Below, piece after piece: positions 23,838-31,442 of a stretch of 64,000 bases of DNA. Positions within the stretch are counted from its first letter, which is position 1. Each line of letters starts with the position of its first letter. The position numbers and the translations under genes were made by a program. The notes below the pieces were generated by a model. It ran no database searches, was not told the origin of the DNA, and saw only the letters and a list, made by a program, of their open reading frames with translations. This DNA is from Propionibacteriaceae bacterium. Its GTDB lineage: Bacteria; Actinomycetota; Actinomycetes; Propionibacteriales; Propionibacteriaceae. The stretch covers positions 1-64,000 of the forward strand of contig JAISHO010000010.1 of the NCBI GenBank assembly GCA_031262485.1, written 5' to 3'.

Positions 23838-24905
23838 CTAACCCCACGTTCCCAGGGCCTCGTGGGCGTCGTCGAGGCCGCGGATCGCCCGGAGGCTTTC
23901 GGCGACGTACGATGCGAACAAACGCGCGCCGGTGATGCCGAAGTGGGTCGTGTCCGCTCGGCCGGATTGGGCGTGGAGGAAGGGGAAGAGGTCGAGGCTG
24001 CGGGCCGGGCCGAGCCAGGTGTAGAGCCAGCGGCTGAACGAGGTGAGGTCGATGACGGGGACGACGATATCGCGCCCGAGAGCGCGGACCGCGCCGGGAT
24101 ACGGACCATGGGAATAGACAAGGGCGCCATCACCGTCGTCGAAGATGCGGCGTTCGAGGCTGGTCACGAGCACGGGGTGAGCTTTCCTGGCCCGGGTGTC
24201 GGAGATGAACCGTTCGAGGTTGGCGCGGTAGCCGCCGTCGGCGCGCAACTCGGCGTCTTTCTGGTCGTTGTGTCCGAATTGGAGGAGCACCCAGTCGCCG
24301 GGGCGGAGATCGTCGCGGGTGGCGCGCCACCGGCCCTCGGTTTGAAAGGTGGATGTCGTCGCGCCGCCGAAGGAACGATTGACGACGGTCTCATCGACGA
24401 ACTCGTGCAGGACGCCTCCCCAGCCGATCGGGCCGGATCCGTCGAGCGGGCCAGGAGCAACGGTGGAGTCTCCAGCGAGATGGATGCGCGCCTCCGTTGT
24501 TCGACCCAGCGCCGGGTCGCCGTCACGGCGCAGAGTCGTCACCGGAGACAACGTCGACAACGGCGACTGGTCGGTGTCGGCTGGGGTCGTCGTCGGCGAG
24601 GAGAGGCTCCCGGGCAATGAGGACGCGCTGCGCCCTTTGCCCTTGAGACGGTGCTCCGGCATGACCGACATCGTCAACAAGCTCGAGAGCGACGAAGCGT
24701 CCCAGCCCGAGCCCGAGCCCGAGGCGGGTGAACGGTGAGAAGCGTCGTCAGAGGTGGGGGCGGAGGAGGTCTTGCTGGCGTCCTCGGCCTCGGCGGGCGT
24801 CGTGCCCTCGGTGGGAGCCATGTCCCCCGAAGGCGCTGTGCCCTCGGTGGGAGCGTCGTCGTCGGGGCCCTGCGATCGCCCGTCGTTCACCGTCGAATCC
24901 GTCAT
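23838..24905 (-). CDS. SGNH/GDSL hydrolase, rhamnogalacturonan acetylesterase-like
   Basis: 355 residues. The first 130 are acidic, Ser/Thr-rich and disordered (SDDASHRSPASGSGSG). The catalytic domain begins with IHLAGDSTVAPG, block I with the nucleophile Ser, then QFGHNDQKD (block III, Asn and Gly of the oxyanion hole) and DTTHFG (block V, catalytic Asp and His). This arrangement fits the rhamnogalacturonan-acetylesterase branch, which removes acetyl groups from polysaccharides. No signal peptide is visible, so if it works on wall or exopolymer its export route is unclear. ATG 24905 is chosen because GGAAGGAAG precedes it; a longer in-frame start at 24983 lacks one. Confidence 0.82.
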   Translation of the reverse strand: MTDSTVNDGRSQGPDDDAPTEGTAPSGDMAPTEGTTPAEAEDASKTSSAPTSDDASHRSPASGSGSGWDASSLSSLLTMSVMPEHRLKGKGRSASSLPGSLSSPTTTPADTDQSPLSTLSPVTTLRRDGDPALGRTTEARIHLAGDSTVAPGPLDGSGPIGWGGVLHEFVDETVVNRSFGGATTSTFQTEGRWRATRDDLRPGDWVLLQFGHNDQKDAELRADGGYRANLERFISDTRARKAHPVLVTSLERRIFDDGDGALVYSHGPYPGAVRALGRDIVVPVIDLTSFSRWLYTWLGPARSLDLFPFLHAQSGRADTTHFGITGARLFASYVAESLRAIRGLDDAHEALGTWG

Positions 24906-25235
24906 GTTTCTTCCTTCCCGATGGAAGAAGGCGGGGCTGCCCGGCTCCGTCCCTCTTCGGCCGCGCCGCCCGTCGCCGGTCATGCGCGCACTGCGGCGGT
25001 GACCAGGCGGTGTCTCCGGCTCCTTGGCAAGGGCGATTCCTGGGTTCGGCCCCAGGGGAGGATGGTGCGTCCCGTCTTCGGCGCCGGGCGCATGGCCACA
25101 AGCAAGAGTATAAGTGTTTTATTTTTACTCTTGCTATTCAAGGGCGATCTCGCGCTCGGCGTGCCTTCTTCAGCGATAGTGGCGCGCGGCGGCCGGGGGG
25201 AGGAGGAGAAAACCTATCGGTCCGGCGAGCCTTCT
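24906..25235. other. intergenic region with hairpin and a duplicated gene end
   Basis: 330 bases without a gene. Besides the hairpin at 25101-25135 it contains GCCTTCTTCAGCGA at about 25160-25173, repeated at 25229-25242 where it spans the stop of the M20-like gene, so a small duplication of that gene's 3' end is likely. Confidence 0.4.
25101..25135. terminator. AT-loop hairpin between two minus-strand genes
   Basis: AGCAAGAGTA and TACTCTTGCT are perfect 10-base arms around 15 AT-rich bases. It sits 98 bases past the stop of the M20-like gene and could terminate it, or be an operator before the SGNH hydrolase gene. Confidence 0.45.
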
Positions 25236-26666
25236 TCAGCGACGCAGGGCGCTGGCGGCTTCGAGGGTGGTGAGGGCCAGCGCGATGCCGGCCCGGAGCA
25301 TCGCGGTCGTCTCGTCCGGGGTGACCGGCCCGGAGGTTGAAAACAGTGGCTGCAGGCACGGGATCTCATGGGAGAGAGCGGCCAGCCCGGAGGCGTGGGG
25401 CGCCTCGATGTGGGGGCGGACCCGGAGATTGAGCAACCGACGGTTGCGAGCCCAGAGCGAGACAAGGGTGGGATCATGGCGCGGCGAAGGGACCGTGGGA
25501 TGAGCGGCGGCGATCCGGCTGGACGATCCGGCGATGAGCGAGGCCCCGGCGCAACAATCGACGAAGATCTCCTTCGTGTGCGTGAGGGCATCGGCGTCAG
25601 GCGCTTCGATGACGACCGTCGCCCCCGCGTGGTCGGCGGAATCCGTTCCAATCTCCACTATTGACCGTTGCTTGAGTGTGATCGAGCAGCCGGGCGACAG
25701 GCGTCCCTGGGCTCGAACGATGGCGTCACGGAGCAGGGCGAAGGATTCGGCGGCCGACAAGGCGGTTCGATCGAACGTCAGCGTCCCCGGAGGAAGACCG
25801 ATGGTCTCACCCCGCTGGTGGCTCTCGATGGCGACATCCCACTGCCCCCAGGCCGGGATCGCCGGAGTGTCGCACCCGACCGAGGCGGGGCACACGCTGA
25901 TGAGGGCGTCGAGGCCCTCGGCGGCGGCGACGCCGAGGAGGATGCCGGCGGTCCGACCGGGATCGAGGGCGGGCACGCTGAGCAGAGAGACGCGCATTCC
26001 GGCTTGCTGAACGAGGGGTGCGGCAAGGAGATAGGCGAACAACGAGGCCCCCGCCGCGAGGTGGCGCCCCTCGCCCGACCCATCTGCCGGGATGTCGTAA
26101 GAGGTGACGAGCCCGACATGCGGCCCATCCTCGCCGACAGTGGCGCGCAAACCATCGGCGTAGTCGCCGAGCCCCGGCTGACAGGGGCGACGGTTCATTC
26201 TCAACGCCAGCATGATCGTGTCGCGGCTGAGTCGTTCGTGGTGAGGCGAATGGGATTTCTCGAGGATCATCTCACTGGCGGCGCCTGCGAACAACGCCAG
26301 ATCAGCATGGCTTCGGGAAATGGCGTCGCGCCAGATCTTGCGTCGCTCTTCTTCCAGATCCCGGGCGGCCGCACTGGCTTGTCCGGCGGATGCCACACGT
26401 GTTTTCGTCGTGTGTTTTCCGTTCCTCAAGGTATGCCGAACGCTGCGGGGATGGCCCGCGAGCGCGGTGATCGACGGGCCGGCGAGGGCCGCCATCTTCG
26501 GGGCCGTCGGGGCGACGCTCTGGTGCGGACGGGCCGATCCCACTCGAATGGCGCCGGCGGTCGTCGCCTTCGCCGCCGGGTGAGATGTCATGGTCGAGGG
26601 GGCTGATCCCGTGGCCACTGCAGACACCGTTGATCCTTGCCAGGCCTTCATATCAACAACACTCAT
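25236..26666 (-). CDS. M20 amidohydrolase-like protein, catalytic residues lost
   Basis: 476 residues. Comparison from memory with M20 aminoacylase/AbgB-type proteins shows the same path: DLEEERRKIWRDAISRSH helix, VGLVTSYDIP (metal-binding Asp region), a long helix SLFAYLLAAPLVQQAG, VSLLSVPALDPGRT, EGLDALISVCPA, the dimerisation domain near WDVAIESHQRGE, and GAGIALALTTLEAASAL-like end. The metal site, however, reads GEGRHL where GHxCGH is expected, and ALDP replaces the catalytic EE pair. It is therefore probably a non-enzymatic family member. Residues 1-100 are Ala/Thr-rich with Lys and may be an extension. Start ATG 26666 follows TCCGGAGGATAGG. A good promoter lies 184 bases upstream. Confidence 0.65.
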   Translation of the reverse strand: MSVVDMKAWQGSTVSAVATGSAPSTMTSHPAAKATTAGAIRVGSARPHQSVAPTAPKMAALAGPSITALAGHPRSVRHTLRNGKHTTKTRVASAGQASAAARDLEEERRKIWRDAISRSHADLALFAGAASEMILEKSHSPHHERLSRDTIMLALRMNRRPCQPGLGDYADGLRATVGEDGPHVGLVTSYDIPADGSGEGRHLAAGASLFAYLLAAPLVQQAGMRVSLLSVPALDPGRTAGILLGVAAAEGLDALISVCPASVGCDTPAIPAWGQWDVAIESHQRGETIGLPPGTLTFDRTALSAAESFALLRDAIVRAQGRLSPGCSITLKQRSIVEIGTDSADHAGATVVIEAPDADALTHTKEIFVDCCAGASLIAGSSSRIAAAHPTVPSPRHDPTLVSLWARNRRLLNLRVRPHIEAPHASGLAALSHEIPCLQPLFSTSGPVTPDETTAMLRAGIALALTTLEAASALRR

Positions 26667-26849
26667 AGCGTTCCCTATCCTCCGGAAGGACGGCGCAGTC
26701 CCCACCAGATCACGATGACTCCCCCACCCGCCTCCACACCGGTGGTGATGTCCCTCGCCCGATGGAACTTCAGCCCACGCCCTGACGGTGAGCTCGAAGG
26801 TTCGCCGGACTCGTGTCCGTCCCCTGTAATCCCCATTTCCTGTGCCAAA

Positions 26850-26878
26850 AACCTACGGCGCAATAGAACAAATGTCAA
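26850..26878 (-). promoter_or_regulatory. sigma-A-like promoter of the M20-like gene
   Basis: On the minus strand TTGACA (26873-26878) is followed by 17 bases and TAGGTT (26850-26855). This is the best match to -35/-10 spacing in the area, leaving a leader of about 180 bases before the gene. Confidence 0.55.
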
Positions 26879-27013
26879 GGTTAAATGGCCGTGTCGCACG
26901 AGAGGGAGGGGGTGTGAGAGGCTCACTGAGCGTTCACGCCTGGCATGAGGGAGACAGGCCGAACGGGGCCGGTCGAGCGAAGCCGACTGGGGGTAGCTGC
27001 CGACTCACCGAGC

Positions 27014-27019
27014 TATCAT
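27014..27019 (+). promoter_or_regulatory. -10 box of msrAB
   Basis: TATCAT lies 7 bases before ATG 27027, without a ribosome site between, so msrAB is probably read from a leaderless mRNA. Confidence 0.5.
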
Positions 27020-27026
27020 CAGCGCC

Positions 27027-27971
27027 ATGAATGAAGCGGTGATTTATCTGGCGGGCGGGTGTTTCTGGGGCGTCGAGCGCTACGTCACGGCGATTCCCGG
27101 AGTGCTGAAAGCCCGGGTCGGCTACGCCAACGGGATGACGGAGAACCCCACCTACGAGGACGTGTGCGCGGGAAAGACGGGGCACGCCGAGACGGTCGAG
27201 GTGACCTACGACCCGGCGGAGTTGCCCCTGCGCGACCTGCTCTACCTCTTCTTCGAGATCATCGACCCGACGTCGCTCAATCGGCAAGGCCCCGATGTCG
27301 GAACCCAATATCGCACCGGTGTGTATTACCCCGACGGGCCCCACGCGGCCGAGGACGCGGCGGCGATCGACGCCGAGTTGGCCGAACTGGCCCAGCGCTA
27401 CCGGGCGCCCATCGTCGTCGAACATGGTCCCGTGACATCGTTCTTCCCGGCCGAGGACTACCACCAGCGCTACCTCGAGAAGAACCCCGGTGGCTACTGC
27501 CATATCCCCGCCCTCTCGATCGAGGAGGTCACGGCCAAAGCGGCCCACCTGGCGGCGATCCGAGCCTTGACACCCCAGCAATGGTCCATCACCCAGCGCG
27601 AAGACACCGAGGCGCCCTTCACCAACGAGTACGACGAGGAGTTCCGTCCCGGGATCTACGTCGACATCGTCTCCGGCGAGCCCCTCTTCGTCTCGAGCGA
27701 CAAATACGATTCCGGCTGCGGCTGGCCCGCTTTCACCCGCCCGATCGACGACGCCCGCTTGACGACGCGAGCCGATCACAAGCTCTCACGCCTTCGCACC
27801 GAGGTGCGCGCCCTCGGTTCCGGCAGCCATCTCGGGCACGTCTTCACCGACGGCCCGGCCGATCGTGGTGGTTTGCGCTATTGCATCAACTCCGCCGCTC
27901 TGCGCTTCGTCCCCCGCGCCGAGATGGAGCGAGAAGGGTACGGGGAGCTTCTCTCGCTCGTCGAAGGATAA
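27027..27971 (+). CDS. msrAB: bifunctional methionine sulfoxide reductase MsrA-MsrB
   Basis: 314 residues. The N-terminal MsrA domain (1-155) has the catalytic [32 protein letters not shown] substrate loop and [11 protein letters not shown]. The C-terminal MsrB domain (180-314) has [12 protein letters not shown], the HLGHVF motif and the active-site [11 protein letters not shown] with the catalytic Cys. Together they reduce S- and R-methionine sulfoxide in proteins and so repair oxidised Met. In many bacteria the two are separate; the fusion order MsrA-MsrB is also common. No signal peptide, so it is cytoplasmic. The MsrB Cys-x-x-Cys zinc pairs are absent. Confidence 0.95.
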   Translation: MNEAVIYLAGGCFWGVERYVTAIPGVLKARVGYANGMTENPTYEDVCAGKTGHAETVEVTYDPAELPLRDLLYLFFEIIDPTSLNRQGPDVGTQYRTGVYYPDGPHAAEDAAAIDAELAELAQRYRAPIVVEHGPVTSFFPAEDYHQRYLEKNPGGYCHIPALSIEEVTAKAAHLAAIRALTPQQWSITQREDTEAPFTNEYDEEFRPGIYVDIVSGEPLFVSSDKYDSGCGWPAFTRPIDDARLTTRADHKLSRLRTEVRALGSGSHLGHVFTDGPADRGGLRYCINSAALRFVPRAEMEREGYGELLSLVEG

Positions 27972-28093
27972 GTGGATCTCATAGTGGTCATCACACGAGC
28001 GTGATCATGTCCGCGAAGGGAAGTCGGGAGCGGAGTGGGATCTGAAGCGGAGCGGGGTAAAGAAAGCCAGGGCGTCCCGAGGGGGCAGACAAC

Positions 28094-28125
28094 GAAGGGC
28101 GTGGGAAAACTCTCCCCACGCCCTT
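28094..28125. terminator. strong hairpin terminator
   Basis: GAAGGGCGTGGG (28094-28105) pairs perfectly with CCCACGCCCTTC (28114-28125) around eight bases. It stands 13 bases beyond the stop of the minus-strand peptide gene and can also serve the convergent msrAB. Confidence 0.7.
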
Positions 28126-28138
28126 CTCAATGATCCGA

Positions 28139-28291
28139 TCAGACCCAGAGCCACGTGGCTCCAACGGTGGTGTCGCCGAGAAGAACGACGACGTTGTAGG
28201 CGAGAACGCCCGCGGCGGCGGTGATCTGAGCGATACCGCAGCCGAGATTGCCGAGACCTCCCCCCAAGGTCTGGACTATTCCACCAATCAT
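28139..28291 (-). CDS. small hydrophobic peptide, possible bacteriocin-like product
   Basis: 50 residues, rich in Gly, Ala, Val and Leu: begins MIGGIVQTLGGGLGNLGCG, ends LGDTTVGATWLWV. One Cys, two acidic residues, no basic ones. AAGGGG lies 7 bases before the ATG. A sigma-A-like promoter upstream (28459-28487) and a perfect terminator just after make it a convincing transcription unit. Hydrophobic, Gly-rich, short and without a lipobox, it resembles leaderless or class II bacteriocins, or a membrane-active toxin peptide. No transporter or immunity gene adjoins, so this reading is tentative. Confidence 0.5.
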   Translation of the reverse strand: MIGGIVQTLGGGLGNLGCGIAQITAAAGVLAYNVVVLLGDTTVGATWLWV

Positions 28292-28304
28292 TGGCTACCC
28301 CTTT

Positions 28305-28355
28305 TTAGTTGTTTACCCCGAATGCGCCGATGAATCCCATGACGGCGCTGAACAC
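28305..28355 (-). CDS. 16-residue peptide upstream of the hydrophobic peptide gene
   Basis: GTG at 28355 has GGGGGAGAGAAG upstream. The product VFSAVMGFIGAFGVNN is a short hydrophobic helix. The frame continues upstream to an ATG (28391) and a GTG (28427), giving 28- or 40-residue versions. It shares promoter and terminator with the 50-residue gene 13 bases downstream. Confidence 0.3.
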   Translation of the reverse strand: MFSAVMGFIGAFGVNN

Positions 28356-28458
28356 ACTTCTCTCCCCCAAGAGAGGTGTGGTTGAAAACATCCCCCAATG
28401 TTTCCGATGAGGCTGAACTCCGATCACTTACCCCAAGGTGTTCATGGCCTCTACTACA

Positions 28459-28487
28459 AGAGTAGACCCTTCGACGATCTGCGGCAA
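28459..28487 (-). promoter_or_regulatory. promoter for the peptide genes
   Basis: Minus strand: TTGCCG (28482-28487), 17 bases, TACTCT (28459-28464). An inverted repeat CTACT-ACAAG-AGTAG at 28451-28465 overlaps the -10 box and could be an operator. Confidence 0.45.
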
Positions 28488-28546
28488 ATTTCGCAGGATT
28501 TTGTTGACGGAATGTTGAAATGAATCGGGCTCGACCTTGTCACTCC

Positions 28547-28630
<84 letters not shown>

Positions 28631-28679
28631 GGCGGCCCTGTCAGTACGGAATCGTGAGGCGGGTTCGCCGACGGAGTCG

Positions 28680-28685
28680 TAGAGT
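28680..28685 (+). promoter_or_regulatory. -10 box for the phosphatase gene
   Basis: TAGAGT ends 6 bases before ATG 28692 without a ribosome site, as for a leaderless transcript. Confidence 0.5.
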
Positions 28686-28691
28686 CGGTCC

Positions 28692-29276
28692 ATGACTGAT
28701 CTCACCCTCGTGCGTCACGGCGAGACGACCTGGGCCAAATCCGGCCGCCACACGTCCGTCACCGATCTCGAGTTGACGGAGACCGGGCGCGCTCGAGCGC
28801 TTTCCTTGCGTGAGACCGTGGATCCGGCCGATTTCGATCTCGTCCTGGTCAGCCCACGGCGGCGGGCCCGGCAGACGGCCGAGTTGGCCGGCTTCACCGA
28901 CTACGAGGTCGACGACGATCTCGCTGAGTGGTTCTACGGTGACTTCGAGGGGAAGACGAAAGAGGAGATCCAGGCCATCGTCCCCGGATGGACGATCTGG
29001 ACGACGCCGATCCCCGGAGGTGAGACGGCCGACGAGGTCGTCGCCCGGCTCAGCCGCGTCGCCGCCCGGGTGCGCGGATCCGGCGCCCGCCACGCCATCT
29101 GCTTCGCCCACGGCCATTCGCTCCGAGTGCTCGCCCTCGCCTGGCTCGGTCTGCCGATCCGCTACGGCGATCTCCTCGACCTCGGCACCGCCAGCGTCTC
29201 CCTCCTCGACGACGACGAGACCCCGCTGCTGCGCCACTGGAACATGACGCGCGGACCGCTCTTCCCCGCCACCTGA
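28692..29276 (+). CDS. histidine phosphatase family protein
   Basis: 194 residues. TLVRHGETTWAKSGRHT at the N-terminus holds the catalytic RHG; VSPRRRARQTAELAG the second Arg; GDFEGKTKEEI the family's E-G-K turn; CFAHGHSLRVLALAWLG the second catalytic His. Short size and the absence of a mutase lid favour a small-molecule phosphatase of the CobC/GpmB type. Distinct from the 465-1181 protein. A hexamer repeat lies just upstream of its promoter. Confidence 0.88.
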   Translation: MTDLTLVRHGETTWAKSGRHTSVTDLELTETGRARALSLRETVDPADFDLVLVSPRRRARQTAELAGFTDYEVDDDLAEWFYGDFEGKTKEEIQAIVPGWTIWTTPIPGGETADEVVARLSRVAARVRGSGARHAICFAHGHSLRVLALAWLGLPIRYGDLLDLGTASVSLLDDDETPLLRHWNMTRGPLFPAT

Positions 29277-29299
29277 GAGAGGGATCGTTCACCCCCCAC

Positions 29300-29315
29300 C
29301 GGGCGATCACGCCCG
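29300..29315. terminator. hairpin between convergent genes
   Basis: CGGGCG-ATCA-CGCCCG sits between the stop of the phosphatase gene and the stop of the convergent membrane protein gene. Confidence 0.5.
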
Positions 29316-29329
29316 ATCGCGGCTGAGAG

Positions 29330-29917
29330 CTACTCGCAACCGCCGTAGAGATCGCACTGACCCTCGGCCGAGCGGGTCAATATCGGGCGGCCGGAGAGGG
29401 TGTAGATGTCGCAGACGAGCCGACGGTCGCCGGCGGCCCACCCTTCGGCGTCGGGCACCTGCGCCCCATGGAAGACATTGATGTAGGTGTAATACCGTCC
29501 CACGTAATCGGTGGCGGCCTGGTCGCAGATCGGATCGGTGTAGGCGCTGAGGGCGGCCTGGTCATACACCGGCACATCGTCGTCGCTGATGAGCGAGGTG
29601 GCCGTCACTTGGGCGTCATGAGGCTGATCACAAGGGACTTCCTGCACACCGGTGGCCCCGGGCGGGTTCGAGTTGAGGATGAAACACGCGCCCACCGGCA
29701 GATCGAGGGCGGAGACATAGGTGATGACAGGCTCCGGCGGCGTCGTCTCCGTCGTCGGCGCGACGCTGACCGGGGCCGTCGTCTCACCCCCACTCCCCGG
29801 CGTCGGCCCGGGATCGTCGCTCTCCCGAAGGAGGACCAAAGCGGCGATCCCGATGCCGAAGACGAGGACCCCAAGAACGATGACGAGGATCGTTCCGGCG
29901 GAGAGCCGTGCTCTCAC
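29330..29917 (-). CDS. membrane-anchored septum-formation-like protein, short paralogue
   Basis: 195 residues. One N-terminal membrane helix (ILVIVLGVLVFGIGIAALVLL) is followed by a Thr/Pro linker and an extracytoplasmic domain: LPVGACFIL, VPCDQPHDAQV, YVGRYYTYINVF, WAAGDRRLVCDIY. The paired Cys in GACF and VPCDQPH, with the DRxxxC end, match the septum-formation-type domain also found in the next two genes. One base separates the stop of the upstream gene from this GTG start, so the two are co-translated. Confidence 0.75.
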   Translation of the reverse strand: MRARLSAGTILVIVLGVLVFGIGIAALVLLRESDDPGPTPGSGGETTAPVSVAPTTETTPPEPVITYVSALDLPVGACFILNSNPPGATGVQEVPCDQPHDAQVTATSLISDDDVPVYDQAALSAYTDPICDQAATDYVGRYYTYINVFHGAQVPDAEGWAAGDRRLVCDIYTLSGRPILTRSAEGQCDLYGGCE

Positions 29918-29918
29918 C

Positions 29919-31271
29919 TCAGCCTTTGCCCTTGAGGGATTCGGTCAGCGAGTTGGAGGAATCGTAGGTCTCGACGTAGCAGAGAATCTCGCGATCCCCG
30001 TTGTCCCAGGAATCCTGGCTCGGCATGTAGTAACCGGGGTAGACGTTGAACTGGTCGTAACCGGCGCCGACATACTCGAAGACGGCGTTGTAACACACCT
30101 CGTCCGCCTTCATCTCCACCATGATGTCGGTGTACGTCGGGATCTCGCTCTCGGAGATCTCGTAGACGTCCGTCACCTCGGCGTTGTGCGGCTCGCTGCA
30201 CTCCGTGACAGGAAGCGAGCTTTGTGCTTCTTCGGAGAACTCATTGATGAAGCAGTACCCCTCCTCGAAATCGAAGAGCGAGACGTTGCGAGCTCCTCCG
30301 CTAGAGCCACGCAAAGCGGCCACGATGATGAGAACGACGATGAGGACGAGGACAGCGGCCACAGCGATGATGGCGTAGAGCTTCTTCTTCGACGCGTCAG
30401 TCGCAGGCTGCTGCGGTTGCTGATAAGGGAACCCGGGCGCCGCTCCGTTCGGGTTGACCGGCGGATAGATCGGATTGCCGTTGTCGTCGAGTTGATAAGG
30501 CTGCCCGACTTGCCCGGAGGTCCAGCTGGCGGCGACTTGGCCGTTCGCTCCAGCGGGCGCCTGCCCCGGATAACCGGCCACGCCAGGGTTCTGGGCGTTC
30601 GGATCGGCAGGAGCTTGCCCGAAATAGGAGGGCTGCCCGGGCTGGGCGGCCAGGCCGGGTTGCGGCTGGCCGAACGGAGCCGAGGGGCCCGCAGCCGTGG
30701 GATCCGTCGGAGCGCCGGGAACACCTGCCCCGGGAACGCTGGGATTCGGATTTCCCATCTGGGCGGCGTAGGCCCCCTGGGGCATCTGCCCGGGGAAAGC
30801 GCCCGGAGTCGAACCCGCGGCGACGGACGGAGCGCCTGGCTGGGCGGCGTCGCCTGACCCGACCGAAGGAGCCGCGCCCGGCTGACCAACGGTGGGCGAT
30901 TGATACGAGGACGCCGGAGTCGCGTTGATCGGCCCACCGACCGGCATCGACGGAGACGCCCCTGGGGCCTGCGCCCCGGAATCTCCACCCGAGACACCCA
31001 TGTCGGCGGGAGCCGAAGGAGCGTTCGACGTCGAACCGACGTTCGGTCCGCTCGGCGAGGCGCCGGTCGAGCCGGTGATCAACGAAGGTGAGGACACCGA
31101 CCGTGGCGGCGTGGCCGCCGGGGCGTCCACCCCCTCGATCGAGGCCGCCAGTTCATCGGCGGCGCGATCCAAAGGCGACGTCGGGTCGGGGCCGGATTCG
31201 CCCTTCGATGATTCACTGTTGTTTGTTGACGGGTCTCCCCCCAAGGATCCCGCCCAAGAATTCTGAGTCAT
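29919..31271 (-). CDS. septum-formation-like protein with long Pro/Gly/Gln-rich cytoplasmic domain
   Basis: 450 residues in three parts: residues 1-300 are low-complexity, rich in Pro, Gly, Ala and Gln, with repeats such as QPGQPSYFGQ; a membrane helix (LYAIIAVAAVLVLIVVLIIVAAL) after a Lys triplet; and an external domain of about 120 residues, with YCFINEFS, TECSEPHNAEV and WDNGDREILCYVE. The external domain repeats the Cys and PHNAEV pattern of its neighbours. The topology, cytoplasmic tail then outer domain, resembles proteins that join cell-wall assembly to division, but no function is proved. Confidence 0.75.
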   Translation of the reverse strand: MTQNSWAGSLGGDPSTNNSESSKGESGPDPTSPLDRAADELAASIEGVDAPAATPPRSVSSPSLITGSTGASPSGPNVGSTSNAPSAPADMGVSGGDSGAQAPGASPSMPVGGPINATPASSYQSPTVGQPGAAPSVGSGDAAQPGAPSVAAGSTPGAFPGQMPQGAYAAQMGNPNPSVPGAGVPGAPTDPTAAGPSAPFGQPQPGLAAQPGQPSYFGQAPADPNAQNPGVAGYPGQAPAGANGQVAASWTSGQVGQPYQLDDNGNPIYPPVNPNGAAPGFPYQQPQQPATDASKKKLYAIIAVAAVLVLIVVLIIVAALRGSSGGARNVSLFDFEEGYCFINEFSEEAQSSLPVTECSEPHNAEVTDVYEISESEIPTYTDIMVEMKADEVCYNAVFEYVGAGYDQFNVYPGYYMPSQDSWDNGDREILCYVETYDSSNSLTESLKGKG

Positions 31272-31303
31272 AGCTGGAGTCTAACCGCTCCCACCGACAC
31301 GGC

Positions 31304-31410
31304 GCGATCGTCCCGTCGAATACGGGGAGACTGGCTGATCAGCGGCTCACAGTAAGGGTTGTGGTCTTAGACCGTGCGATCGTCCCGTCGAATGCGATCG
31401 TCCCGTCGAA
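31304..31410. repeat. 17-bp repeat, three copies, between paralogous genes
   Basis: GCGATCGTCCCGTCGAA occurs at 31304-31320, 31376-31392 and 31394-31410; copies 2 and 3 are adjacent. Each of the first and third is followed by a run ending CGGGGAGA or GGGGGAGA. They lie upstream of the 29919-31271 gene and could be regulator sites. Confidence 0.7.
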
Positions 31411-31442
31411 CAGGGGGAGATCCTCGACCGTGCCGAGAGGGC

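Larger units (their letters stand above)
26667..27026. other. divergent promoter region
   Basis: 360 bases between the M20-like gene and msrAB with promoters for each; no gene is supported. A minus-strand open frame (26675-26926) has no ribosome site and no motif. Confidence 0.45.

Noticed and set aside
26675..26926. 83-codon minus-strand frame before the M20-like gene
   Set aside because: It overlaps the promoter at 26850-26878, has no ribosome site and no recognised motif.
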